From Diogma glabrata (taxonomy: Eukaryota; Arthropoda; Insecta; Diptera; Cylindrotomidae), in contig OY856186.1 of assembly GCA_963693315.1 (NCBI GenBank), positions 283,180,412 through 283,244,411 on the forward strand: a stretch of DNA of 64,000 nt. Direction: 5' to 3'. This document shows positions 23,421 to 34,544 of this stretch, piece after piece. The notes below the pieces were generated by a model. The model was not told where the DNA came from and searched no databases. It saw only the letters and a list, made by a program, of their open reading frames with translations. The translations under genes and the position numbers were made by a program. The stretch's first letter is position 1; every line of letters starts with the position of its first letter.

Positions 23421-23943
23421 CTTTTTGTTTTAAATATATTGTAAGATCAAAATCTAAATCAAAGGAGCATAAAAAGTCTCGAAACTTATTAAAATTAGTT
23501 TAAATCCGCAATTGTTTTTTTTTTCCTTTTTCAATCAATAATACTATTATTTTTATTTGATAAATATATTCTGTAAAATATTTCTAATTGATTTTAATTT
23601 TTAAGTCAAAGCTATTTAAGTTGTATATTATAAATTACTGAAAATTTAAAAAGAAAATTAAGTCAAGATAAAAAATTTTTTTTTTATGAATGACCTATAT
23701 TAAATTTTTTTTATTATGTATATAAGATAATCGGTTGTATTTTGTGTTTTTTAATACATTTTATAAAATTATTTTTCTAAATAATATAGTTTTTGTAACT
23801 ATAAATGTGATTGACACAAAAATTTAGTTTAAAGTTTTAAAGTAAGGCTAATTATTTCAACGGATTGATATTCTTTTTTTTTATTAATTTTCGGTTTGTA
23901 TTTTATTTGGAATTTTGTTGAAGGGAGAGAAAATTGATTTACA
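23421..23943 (+). other. Untranslated leader of element D
   Basis: AT-rich leader between the primer-binding site and the Gag-Pol start. It contains T and A runs and no convincing small gene. Confidence 0.7.
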
Positions 23944-26900
23944 ATGGAAATACAAGGATTAAACGACAACGAAATTCTATATGAGTTAGATATTCGTAAT
24001 GTCGATTTAAATAAATACACTGAAAGTCCCTTTGAAATTTTAGTTAATCTTCTTAACGAAGAACAGGTTAAACCTGAATTAGTTCCAACCAAGCTAATCG
24101 ATGAAAATGTGTCTGAAGTAATTGAACTGGTTTCTGACAGATTGGATTTTATTAGTAATGCAATACCCTCCAACGAACTTATTAACGTTCTGCTACATTT
24201 GGAAGGTCGTTTAAATAGAATTCAAACTGACGAAATAACTAAACCTGAAATTCAGAAAGTTTTACGTAGAATGCGGTATATACGTAATGAATTATTATCC
24301 AAATTGAAGGAAAAATATTTGAACAATGAAACACATTTAAACCCGTCAAATATAATTACTCTTGGCAACGATACATCAATTGTAGATTCACAACATGTTC
24401 CACTACCAGTATCGCCACCGTTAACAAATCAACCAAGCTTGGTAAGCAAACCAAATATTACACAACCATCAATTTTTCCGATGGATAGAAGCGATTTACA
24501 TAATTTCGGTAATATGAACAATCAAAATAGACGTATACTTTCTGATAGAGTTCCTTTCCCACAAAATCAAGATTTTTCACATATCAAATGTAATTTAGGG
24601 GCTATCCCAAAATTTTCCCAACCTTCTTATAATCAGACAAAATTACACATACCAGATGTAACTGAACCTCAATACCCTTTCCAGTTAGATTCACAAAACA
24701 CAATAAATAATGTTGTAGTAAACAATCCAAATTATATGCGTTGGAAGCCAGTCCCAATTCAGGATTGGAAATTAAAATTTTCTGGTAAAAGCGGTGAGAA
24801 TATCAACGAATTTCTTGCCAAAGTTACCAGAATGGCCAATTCACAAAGAATTTCAAATGAAGAATTATTAGGATCTATTTTCTTATTGTTAGACGGTAGT
24901 GCACTTCAATGGCATGATGCGTATTTTGGCAACTTCAACACATGGAGTGAGTTTTCAGAGGGGCTAAGGTGGGAATATTCAGACCCTGACTATGATGAAC
25001 GGGTCAGAGAAACGATTCGAAGTCGCAAACAACAACGGTTCGAATCCTTTGGAGATTTTAGGTCATCCATGGAGTTGTTATTTAAGCAATTAACACAACC
25101 ACTTAGTTCATATGAAAAGTTAAAATTTCTTTACAATAATTTATGGCCAACATATTTAAGAGGATTAGGGTTTAAAAACTTATCTAACATTGGTTCAGTT
25201 GAAGAACTGCACATTCTTTGCAGAGATGTTGAGCGTATGGAAAAACTCTGCAAAGAAAACGCGTCGGTAGGAATGGCAAAACGTATGAATGAACTTCATA
25301 TTGTAAGCCAAAATTTATATGAAAATAAAGGGTCCAAAATTCAGTCAAATATAGACAATTCACAATCTACCAACTACCGAAATTCAAAAATTCAGAACAA
25401 TATTGGAAGCAAACAAAAAAGTTCAAACAATTATCGCAATTCGAAATTTCAAAATCGAATAAAAAGCTCAGAAAACTTTCAAAATTCTGAACAACCAAGC
25501 AAAAACAAACAAATTACAGATTGTGTCAATTGTTTCCAAAATGGACATAAGCCAGATGTCTGTCCCAAACCACGTAGAGCTGATTATTTGTGCTATAGAT
25601 GTGGTAGAGAAAATACAATTTTCCCCTATTGTCAAACCTGTCATCCCCATTTAAACATTTCACCAAGTCAACAAGATGAGAGTCACAATTCGTCACCTAT
25701 TAATAGAGAGAACATTCCATCTACTTCTTCGTCTGTTTGTACTCCTGGGGAGAAGAATACTTCTGAACAAATTGCTTCCATAATTATTCAAAAACCACAT
25801 GACAATAGGCTATATTTTTCTGTTGATATTAATAATAATCCTGTTACCGGATTATTAGATACTGGAGCAACAATTTCAGTCGTAGGAAGAAACTCAGAAT
25901 CATTTATAAAACAATGTGGACTAACTTCTCGTTACGAGTCATCTAAAATTTACGTAGCTAACGGAGAAGAGCTTCAGGGTTCACAGGTTGTAGACGTTGT
26001 TGTTAAATTTAATAACATATTGAAAAATTTAACGATGTATGTGTTGCCTGAAATCACACAAGAACTAATTCTGGGTATGGACTTTTGGCAAAATTTCGAT
26101 TTAAGTCCAACATTATTTTTTTTAAATTCTGTAGTTAAGGATGGTGAAAATAAGGCTGACCCATTATTAACGGAAAACCAGAAAACTGAGTTAATGGAAA
26201 TGATCCAAAGCTTTCCAATAACATCAGAAGATAATTTCGGTTGTACTAAAGTAATACATCATAAAATCGATACAGGAAATAGTTCACCGGTTATTCAAAG
26301 ATGTTACCCTATTTCGCCTCACGTTCTAAAGGCTGCTGACGTTGAACTCCAACGTATGCTGAAATTGGGCGTTATTAAACCATGTTTAACTTCACCGTGG
26401 AGATCTCCAATGACAATTGTTTATAAACCGAACGGGAAAATAAGAATGTGTCTAGATGCGAGAAAATTAAACTTGTTAACAATAAAAGATTCATATCCCA
26501 TGCCACATTTAGAGAATATTTTGTCAAACCTTAAAGGAACATCATATCTTACTGCAATCGACTTATCAGATGCATATTGGCAAATACCGTTAGAGAAGGA
26601 ATCACAACCTAAAACAGCCTTCGCACTTTCAGGTAGACCATTGTATATGTTTGCTCGAATGCCATTTGGTCTGGTAGGGGCACCGGCTACTATGGCTAGA
26701 TTGGCAGATGCTATTATCGGTCCAGAGTTACATCCCTACGTATGGTCGTATTTGGATGATATTATTGTAGCAACAGATACTTTCGAAACACACATGAAAT
26801 ACTTAGCAATAGTTGCAGAAAAATTACACCATGCTAATCTTACTATTAACCATACCAAATCTAAATTTTGTGTACCAGAACTTAACTATCTAGGATTTAT

Positions 26901-28761
26901 TGTCAATAAAAACGGACTTCAAATTGCTCCGGACAAAGTTGATGCAATAAATAATTATCCAGCTCCAAAAACAGTTAGGCAAATTAGACAATTTCTTGGT
27001 GTTGCTGGTTGGAATAGACGCTTCATATCAAACTATTCCACGATTGTAGCACCGATTACCGAACTTCTAAAGGGAAAACCTTCAAAAATTACGTGGAGCA
27101 CGGAAGCAAATCAAGCATTTATAGAGTTAAAAAATTTAATTACAAAAGCTCCAACATTACATAACCCAGATTATTCTAAGCCATTTTACGTCTGTACAGA
27201 TGCATCTAACGTTGGCGTTGGAAGTCAGCTATTCCAAACAATAAATAATCAAAATTTGCCTATTGCTTACATTTCACAAAAACTTTCGGCCACGCAGCAA
27301 AAATATACAATTTTAGAAAAGGAATGTTTAAGTATTTTAATTGCTGTGACGAAATGGCGACATTACTTAGAAGGTTCGAAATTTTTTATAGTAACTGATA
27401 GTTCTGCCTTAAAATGGTTACTTCGTCAAGGAGATTCCGTTGGTCGTGTTGGTCGTTGGGCCCTAAAAATTCAGCATTACGACTTTGAAATTATTCATCG
27501 TCCAGGCAAAGACAATATTGTTCCTGACGCGCTATCAAGATGTCTCGAAGAAATTAATAAAGACAACTGGTACGAAGACCTTATGAAAAATATATCTCAA
27601 AGCCCCCATGATCACCCTAACTATAGAATTATAGAGGGAAAACTATACAAACTGTTTGAAAACACAACCAAATATGGAATAGAAAATTATTCCTGGAAAC
27701 AACTTGTGCCAGTACAAGAACGATTGCAAATAATAAAAAAACATCACGATGAACCCAAAGCAGGACATTTCGGAAATTTTAAGACCTATCATCGTATTTT
27801 TGAATACTATTTTTGGCCAAATATTACCCAAGATGTGCAAGAATATATTGCTAAATGTGAAACTTGCAAAGCTTCCAAGTCCACAACAAAATGTTTAATC
27901 CCTCCAATGGGAAAAATGAGAAAAACAACACGCCCATGGGAAATCATCAGTATTGATTATATGGGTCCTTTTCCTAAATCGCGACAAGGAAATGTTTTTC
28001 TGTTAGTAATTGTTGATACTTTTTCCAAATATCCTATAATTTTTCCTGTAAGAAATTCAAAATTCCCAACCCTTAAGAAAAAGTTAGAAGAAGTTGTTTT
28101 CAGTTTATTTTCGGTACCACGTGTTATTATTTCAGATAATGGTCCTCAATTTATCGGAAAAGAGTTTCAAAAGCTTCTAAAAGAATACAATGTACAACAT
28201 TTTAAAACTGCGGTTTATTCTCCCCAGGCAAATCCTGTAGAGCGAGTCAATCAAGTAATTGGTAATACAATCCGAGCTTTTATAAAAACGAATAGCCAAA
28301 AAGACTGGGATAAACACATTGCACAAATCGGTATGGCAATTCGTTCAGCTGTTCACGAAGCAACCAAATGTACACCATACTTTCTAAACTTTGGTATGGA
28401 AATGATTCTTGATGGAACAGAGTATGAATGTACTCAGCACTTTCCTATCCCTAACTTAGAAGAACGCTTTATTCAAATGTCAAAAATACGAAAATGTGTT
28501 ATTCAAAATCTAGAAGATGTTTTTAAAAAGTCGGCACAAAGATATAATCTTAGAGCTAGGGCTCCACCATTTTCTGAGGGAGATGTCGTTTGGAGAAGAA
28601 ACTTTCCACAGTCCGATGCATCTAAAGGCATAATGGCTAAATTACTACCAAAATGGGTAAAAGTTAAAATTATTAAAAAAGTTGGTAGTAACGTTTACGT
28701 TGTTCAGGACCATGATTCTGACAGAACGGCAACGTATCACGGTAAAGATTTAAAACTCTAA
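23944..28761 (+). CDS. Gag-Pol polyprotein of gypsy element D, 1605 residues
   Basis: One continuous frame. Residues 1-260 are variable and low in motifs. The gag core (about 265-440) has FSGKSGENINEFL, ALQWHDAYF and LRWEYSDPDYDERV. Two cysteine clusters follow: CVNCFQNGHKPDVC near 527, of zinc-knuckle type, and CYRC...CQTC near 550. Aspartic protease: LLDTGATISVVG, Asp at about 639. Reverse transcriptase: about 770-1000, with WRSPMTIV, DAYWQIPL, MPFGLVGAPA and YLDD at 936-939. RNase H: CTDASN at about 1086. Integrase: HHCC zinc domain about 1266-1310, then catalytic Asp in SIDYMGP (about 1338), Asp in SDNGPQF (about 1398) and Glu in PVERVN (about 1433). Gag and Pol are fused without a frameshift, so expression ratio must be set another way. 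All catalytic residues are present. Confidence 0.95.
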   Translation: MEIQGLNDNEILYELDIRNVDLNKYTESPFEILVNLLNEEQVKPELVPTKLIDENVSEVIELVSDRLDFISNAIPSNELINVLLHLEGRLNRIQTDEITKPEIQKVLRRMRYIRNELLSKLKEKYLNNETHLNPSNIITLGNDTSIVDSQHVPLPVSPPLTNQPSLVSKPNITQPSIFPMDRSDLHNFGNMNNQNRRILSDRVPFPQNQDFSHIKCNLGAIPKFSQPSYNQTKLHIPDVTEPQYPFQLDSQNTINNVVVNNPNYMRWKPVPIQDWKLKFSGKSGENINEFLAKVTRMANSQRISNEELLGSIFLLLDGSALQWHDAYFGNFNTWSEFSEGLRWEYSDPDYDERVRETIRSRKQQRFESFGDFRSSMELLFKQLTQPLSSYEKLKFLYNNLWPTYLRGLGFKNLSNIGSVEELHILCRDVERMEKLCKENASVGMAKRMNELHIVSQNLYENKGSKIQSNIDNSQSTNYRNSKIQNNIGSKQKSSNNYRNSKFQNRIKSSENFQNSEQPSKNKQITDCVNCFQNGHKPDVCPKPRRADYLCYRCGRENTIFPYCQTCHPHLNISPSQQDESHNSSPINRENIPSTSSSVCTPGEKNTSEQIASIIIQKPHDNRLYFSVDINNNPVTGLLDTGATISVVGRNSESFIKQCGLTSRYESSKIYVANGEELQGSQVVDVVVKFNNILKNLTMYVLPEITQELILGMDFWQNFDLSPTLFFLNSVVKDGENKADPLLTENQKTELMEMIQSFPITSEDNFGCTKVIHHKIDTGNSSPVIQRCYPISPHVLKAADVELQRMLKLGVIKPCLTSPWRSPMTIVYKPNGKIRMCLDARKLNLLTIKDSYPMPHLENILSNLKGTSYLTAIDLSDAYWQIPLEKESQPKTAFALSGRPLYMFARMPFGLVGAPATMARLADAIIGPELHPYVWSYLDDIIVATDTFETHMKYLAIVAEKLHHANLTINHTKSKFCVPELNYLGFIVNKNGLQIAPDKVDAINNYPAPKTVRQIRQFLGVAGWNRRFISNYSTIVAPITELLKGKPSKITWSTEANQAFIELKNLITKAPTLHNPDYSKPFYVCTDASNVGVGSQLFQTINNQNLPIAYISQKLSATQQKYTILEKECLSILIAVTKWRHYLEGSKFFIVTDSSALKWLLRQGDSVGRVGRWALKIQHYDFEIIHRPGKDNIVPDALSRCLEEINKDNWYEDLMKNISQSPHDHPNYRIIEGKLYKLFENTTKYGIENYSWKQLVPVQERLQIIKKHHDEPKAGHFGNFKTYHRIFEYYFWPNITQDVQEYIAKCETCKASKSTTKCLIPPMGKMRKTTRPWEIISIDYMGPFPKSRQGNVFLLVIVDTFSKYPIIFPVRNSKFPTLKKKLEEVVFSLFSVPRVIISDNGPQFIGKEFQKLLKEYNVQHFKTAVYSPQANPVERVNQVIGNTIRAFIKTNSQKDWDKHIAQIGMAIRSAVHEATKCTPYFLNFGMEMILDGTEYECTQHFPIPNLEERFIQMSKIRKCVIQNLEDVFKKSAQRYNLRARAPPFSEGDVVWRRNFPQSDASKGIMAKLLPKWVKVKIIKKVGSNVYVVQDHDSDRTATYHGKDLKL

Positions 28762-29129
28762 GAGTTGCCCTTGTTTCGGTTCTTTTAAAGTGAAATTTTT
28801 TTTAAAGCAATATATTTGAATATTATCTTTTTATCATACTTATTTATTTTTATTTATGTCTTAGTTTGTTATTGTATCCTGATTGAAAGGATAATACTTC
28901 AATTTTTATTTTATTAAATTTTCTTGATGTTCATTTCCTAGTTATTTTAAGATGCAAACGTATGTGATTTAATCGTCACTAACCGAAGTATATTACGAAA
29001 GACGAGTTTTCGATTGATTAGCTAATTTATTGGGACTTATTTAAAATAATCATTATTACCATTGAATTACCATTGTATGTAAATAGTTTTTTTTCTTTGT
29101 AGAATACAAAAGAATTTAAATCCGATTTT

Positions 29130-29176
<47 letters not shown>

Positions 29177-29352
29177 ATTTATGCTTATCTTATTGGAACT
29201 TAGTTATAATCTAAGATGTTAAGATGTATAAATTTAATTAATAATTAATTAAAGAGAGTAAATGTTTTCAATTTTTCATTATGTTTTATCAAAGCAACCT
29301 TTGATCGAGAAACCTTGTTTCTGAATTTTTTTTTCCCGGAGTGAGGGGGCAA
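28762..29352 (+). other. 3' untranslated part of element D with a 40-A tract
   Basis: It holds an uninterrupted run of 40 A at 29135-29174 and ends in the polypurine tract GTGAGGGGGCAA. The A tract lies inside the element, about 180 bp before the 3' LTR, and is not at an insertion junction. Confidence 0.85.
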
Positions 29353-30539
29353 TGAAACGAAGATTTTTCAATTACGTTTCATAAATATAAAATATGTTTC
29401 CCATATTTTTATTTTTAGAATTAGTCTTTATTATTATCAAAGGATAATTGTTTTCATTATTATTTTTTTTGGTAAATATCTATTGTTAGTTTTATTGCAC
29501 TAAAACTACGTCGCCTTAACATGATGGAAAAATATTAGATCATAAAAAAAGGATATTTTGTCTTTTTTTTGTTGTTTAATTTGTCTATTTAAGTTTATTG
29601 CGTTTGATTAAATTTCGGAAATTTTTAACTGTAAGGTGTTTGCCAGATGTAGGGTTTTTCCATGATGTTAGGTGAAAGTAAATTTTTTCAATTTTTTATG
29701 TGCAATATAATTTAGGATAAGTTTATTTTAATTGGTTAATTATAAGTTTAATTTTTGTTGTAAATATTTAATAATTTTGTTTAAGGAGGAGTTAATTCGG
29801 TTAGAAAAGTTTATGTAAATATTTTGGTAAAAACTCCTCCTTTGACGAGATTCTGAAGAGGGGACAATCTTCTCAGAATCAAGGATAGTTTGAAGTTTTT
29901 GTGGAAAAATAAAGGGAGTAAGTTTTTATTCTTGGTTCTGAAAGGATACTCTCCTTCAGAACAAAATTATAGTTTTTTCGTTTAGTAAATTGTGTTTTTT
30001 TCCATTTTTTTTTAAATATAAATTATTTATCAAATTGTTTTCGTTTTCATATTATTATGATTAGAAGAAATTTCTTTATTTTCATTCATTAAAATGTGTT
30101 GAACAAAACTAAATTCTATAATATTTGAAGTTAAAATTTTAATCTGTTATTGTATTGGTTTGTTATCAGAATATATAGTGATACCATTAATTTTTTTTCT
30201 TTAAACATCTGTTGACGCAAAATACAAATCATACCAATAAGTATTTCTTTTTCGATATAAAAAAAAAAAAAAAATAATGAAATTTGTACGAAAAGTGAAC
30301 ATACTGTGATTTTTAAAAATTTTAAAAAAATAAACGTAAACAATAATAGAAAAAAAAAAAATATAAATATATATCTATAAAAAAAATAAAATTATTATTA
30401 AAAACTAAGAGTTTTAATTTGTGGAAGATTATGGAAAAGAGGTTGTAAACGCTGGTGAATTTTCCATCCACGGCCTCAGCTGAAGATCTTAGCCGGATAA
30501 AAATAAATTGATAATACAAGGTACGTAGAAAACGTAACA
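29353..30539 (+). repeat. 3' LTR of element D
   Basis: 1187 bp with no visible difference from the 5' LTR. Its complete identity sets the insertion as recent. Confidence 0.95.
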
Positions 30540-30543
30540 AAAT

Positions 30544-30687
30544 TTAACTAGCAGTTAAGTTTTAGAAAATTTTAAAATTATTATTAATGTAAAAATGAAC
30601 GGAAACTAATGAAATACATTTTTATTGAATTGAAAACAAAGAGGAATTTGGTTTTATTATTGTTTTGCGATTATTGCGATCGTTACA
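30544..30687 (-). repeat. Copy B LTR, right piece
   Basis: The last 144 bp of the interrupted LTR of copy B, ending CGTTACA. Confidence 0.9.
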
Positions 30688-33529
30688 CCATGAATTCAAG
30701 GTAAAAATCAAGATTTCTACTCTTGAAATCACAAAAACGTCGCCATCCCCTCCATGACAGAAAACACCAAAGCACTATTAAACTTAAACTAATAATAGAA
30801 ATTCTAATAACTAATAAAAAAAATTATAATAACTAAGTAATATTAAATATAACACCTATTTAAATTCTAAAAACCGAGAATTAAATTTATAACTATAATA
30901 ACTAATGATTAAGAATAGATGTTTAATTTATGACAACTACTAATTCTAACACTAAATTTAATTTTATAAAAAAAATATATTGAAAAACTTAGGCTTGGTA
31001 TATAGGAAACAGACGCTAGAGATTTCGATGGTAAAACCCGCAAAATCATGACTCGCAATCACCAACAATAGTAAAACCAACTCTCAACAAAAAAAATGGA
31101 GCCAGTACGACGGAAATGTAAAAAAGGATGGAAGCACAAAAACGAAAAAAAAACAACGAACGCCCAATTCGAAAACATACAAGATTTTCTTGTAAAAACA
31201 AACTTTATAAAGGAACAAAAAGGACCACCGTCGTGCTGAATCTTTCACAAAAATTCCTAAAACATTATATATGTAAAAGTATAATTTATTTATTTAATTT
31301 CAGATATACTGAAATAATTATATATACCTAAAATTAGTTATTGACGATAGCACCCCTAAAATATATTTATTTATTTTTAAAAAAATTGAAAAAATGAAAA
31401 TTATTCAGAAAGGATGTTTATTTATTGGATGCACCGTCCTAACTTTGAAATATTGATTTATTTTCTTTTTAAAAAATAAAAAATATTTATTTATATCTTG
31501 ACGTAAAGCTTAATTAAGAAAATTTATTTTATTTAGCTACCTAAAATTAACTTAAATTTAAAAAAAATCATTTATTTAATAAAAATTATTTATTTAATTT
31601 TTTGAAAAATTTGTTTGATTTATTTTATTTTTATTTAATAATATAAGAGATTCCAAAAATCAAGATTCGTCTGGAGACAACTGTAAAAAGTAAGTATGGC
31701 TACAATATCCATATTGTTTAAATTTAAAATATCGCGTTCGCGAGCCCACTCCAACCATGCATGTGAGAACCTACTGGAAAAGCCCCTAACGACCAGATTC
31801 TACAGAACAGATTCTCCCCAACCTAATAAAACAATCACAACTGTCACGATTAGACACTAGGTCCATTTCTACTGACCCAGTTGTGCTTGTTTAACCTACA
31901 AATAAATTACAACTAAACCTAATGCGAAAGTTGAAGAACGCTCCCGAGCACCAGACTTCAAATCCTAAACTCTATGAAAAAATTGATCTATTGAAAAGCT
32001 AAATGAAAAAAATGGTAAGTTTTTGAATTTGTATGAGGTGAAGCCTCTGATCCTGAAAGCAAAGTACAATTGGTTCCTCTCTTCATTACACCGAAGAAGC
32101 CTCTGAGCAAAGAATGGTACTACTGGTTTGCACCTAAGTACAAACACAGCAACACCACTCCTCGTCCCTGAGGACTTCCTCGCCGAATGAAGAGAAGAAA
32201 CCAATGTTCTTCGATCGCATAACCCCGATGGCCATAGGCGATCTAAGAACGACATCAATGTTAAAGAGTGAAGCTCTATGGATGGCTTTTTAGGCCTACC
32301 GCTGAGAAAAGTGAATCAATAAACCTAAATAATATATAACTTATCCATAATCTAAATAATTTCTTATTTAAAAATGCTAAATCGAAACATGAAATACATA
32401 ATATGTGTTAATAAAGTTTTACATGAAATTAATTAAATTTAATCTTCAGACTAAATAATAAATTGGTAATTTAAAAAAAAAATTACGATTATTTTAAATT
32501 CAAAACCAAGCCCACTAATTTTTAGGTTATTACCTCTAATATATTTGTTCAGGTCAAATTTTTCGCTTTACTTATTGTATCCAAAACAAACAACAAAAAT
32601 AAATGTTAGCTAAAAATAATTATTTCTATATTTATCTTATTTTTTAAATTAATCGCAATAAAAAATAATTTTAAAAATGGTGGTAACTAAACACTTACTA
32701 AATCTAACCATAATCAAAAAAAACATACAATTAATTTCATATATAAATTAATTGCATCATCCAAAAATATGTACAATATATAAACAATTATATGTACAAT
32801 ATGTACATGGTAGCATAAAAAAATTTCAAAAAAAAACTGCTTCCCCAAAACGGTTTTCTTTTTTCCAAATAAAAAAACAATTAGTATTACTAAAAGCAGA
32901 TGACAGCACAAAAAACAATCTCCAAAAAAATTGCTGTCCCAAAACGGTTTTTTTCAAAATTAAAAAAAAATTTATCAAAATTCAAAATATATAATTTCCT
33001 AATCAAAACCAAAACGAAACCAATAACTGGTTTATTTCAAGATAAACAAAAAGCTGATTGACAACCACGGCCCAAACCGGTTGCCACCACCCTATTACCA
33101 AAAAAAAACCCACAACTGGTTTATCCTAAAACTTACAAAGAGAAACGCGGAATTCTTTAAATTTTTGAAAATATAAATTTAGAGTACTTATGATAAATAT
33201 ACACATGAACACCTTAGAAACTAAACCTTTATTTTTCCCTCCAGCTTTTTAACAAAATTTAGCTAAATAAACCGACGCGAAAAATAAACTATATATAGAT
33301 ATTAATTAATCTGAATTGAAATAATCAATTAATATATAAATATATAAATATAATAATATAAAATGTTCCACAAAAAAAAGTTTTTTCCAAAAAAAAACCG
33401 GCTTGCCAACGCCCAAACTGGAAAATATTTTCCCACCAAATTATTTATATATATATCTAAAAAAAAAGCTAACGGGTCCCTTTTTGTTCGGCGCTACGTT
33501 ATAATCTAGGCCCTGATACGGAGCCACGT
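30688..33529 (-). other. Interior of copy B, no gene
   Basis: Homologous to copy A interior but with two differences of note. The long-TIR transposon is absent, giving an empty site near 32676-32690. The gag-like frame is absent, with the join near 32970-32978. The primer-binding-like repeats are at the right end. Confidence 0.85.
33468..33529 (-). promoter_or_regulatory. Tandem primer-binding-like units of copy B
   Basis: On the minus strand, immediately after the LTR, comes ACG TGGCTCCGTATCAGGG. One step (about 30 bases) later comes ACG TAGCGCCGAAC and AAAAAGGGACCC. A third related unit, ACG TGGCTCCGTACGAGGG, lies just inside the LTR. Each unit starts TATAACG or TACAACG. Confidence 0.65.
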
Positions 33530-34544
33530 TGTAATACTGCCCTCGTACGGAGCCACGTTATAATCTTGGACCTTTACTACTAATATAAAAAATAGAATTT
33601 GCGCGGGATACAGCTTATCCCCACACGAATCTTGAGATTGGGAATCTCTCACTATTTCTTTCCTAAATTTACTCTAACATTCTAAAAGGGATAATTAAAT
33701 TAAAATTAATATACATATTTATAGTAAATACCTTAAGTTATTTTTGTTGATTGAGGTCATCAATATTCGGTTGTTCTAAGTTATTTCTTTGATTTTCCAA
33801 TATCATTTCTTCCTTATGTTCTGTCAAATTGTAATATTTCCATATTCTTTTTGTCTTCAATTTTTCGTTTGTAATAAAACCTTATTTTTACTATTATAGT
33901 AATTAATACTACAGCGAAAAAGTTTGTAAATTTTATTTTAATTTAAATCGTATTCCATTAGTTTTTCACATCAATAACAAAATAATAATTTGTTTTTATA
34001 ATTTTTGACACAATTTTTTTTATAATCAATTCAATCTTTGGTTCACGTTTATAATAGAAACACTTTTGTTTGAACACATATTTGAGTTTTTAAAATTCAA
34101 ATCAATTAAACTTGAATATGATATATTAAACACAGCAAATTATTTTAATATTTATTTATTTATTCGCTATTTTTACTTACGGACGTTTTCTTACAATTTT
34201 ATTGTTTTGAAGCAGAAAATGGAATGAATAATAATTTTTTCCAAATTTAAAGATTGCAAAAATGTGATTTTGCTTTTGACCTCTTCTAATCAATCGTGTA
34301 ATATCCGAAATTCAGCAAATGATTAACAACGACGTCTGTTCATTAGCATTGGAAATAAAAATTTAGTACGTTCGTTTGCTTTTTATAGTATATTCAAAAT
34401 TTAACTAGCAGTTAAGTTTTAGAAAATTTTAAAATTATTATTAATGTAAAAATGAACGGAAACTAATGAAATACATTTTTATTGAATTGAAAACAAAGAG
34501 GAATTTGGTTTTATTATTGTTTTGCGATTATTGCGATCGTTACA
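33530..34544 (-). repeat. Copy B LTR, complete (5' LTR in element orientation)
   Basis: 1015 bp, the same total length as the interrupted left LTR. It differs from the copy A LTRs at scattered sites, so A and B represent slightly different sublineages. Confidence 0.9.

Larger units (their letters stand above)
22213..30539 (+). mobile_element. Intact Ty3/gypsy retrotransposon D
   Basis: The LTRs are 22213-23399 and 29353-30539, each 1187 bp. I compared them line by line at a constant 7140-bp offset and saw no difference. AAAT flanks the element (22209-22212, 30540-30543). A canonical primer-binding site TGGCGTCCAAC begins at 23404 and a polypurine tract, GTGAGGGGGCAA, ends at 29352. A single uninterrupted 1605-codon frame encodes Gag-Pol. 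All parts needed for retrotransposition appear present, so this is the youngest layer and a candidate for a currently active element. There is no envelope gene. Confidence 0.95.
21342..34544 (-). mobile_element. Non-autonomous LTR element, copy B (minus strand)
   Basis: The LTRs are 21342-30687 (interrupted by element D; 871 + 144 = 1015 bp once D and its duplication are removed) and 33530-34544 (1015 bp). I saw no difference between them. ACCT flanks the element (21338-21341 and 34545-34548) and interrupts the pol frame of element C, which resumes in phase. The interior (30688-33529) matches copy A but lacks the gag-like frame and the long-TIR transposon. Nothing in it codes for a recognisable protein, so mobility would depend on proteins supplied elsewhere. 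Confidence 0.9.

Noticed and set aside
23829..24173. 114-residue minus-strand frame at the Gag start of element D
   Set aside because: It is antisense to the Gag-Pol frame and its leader.
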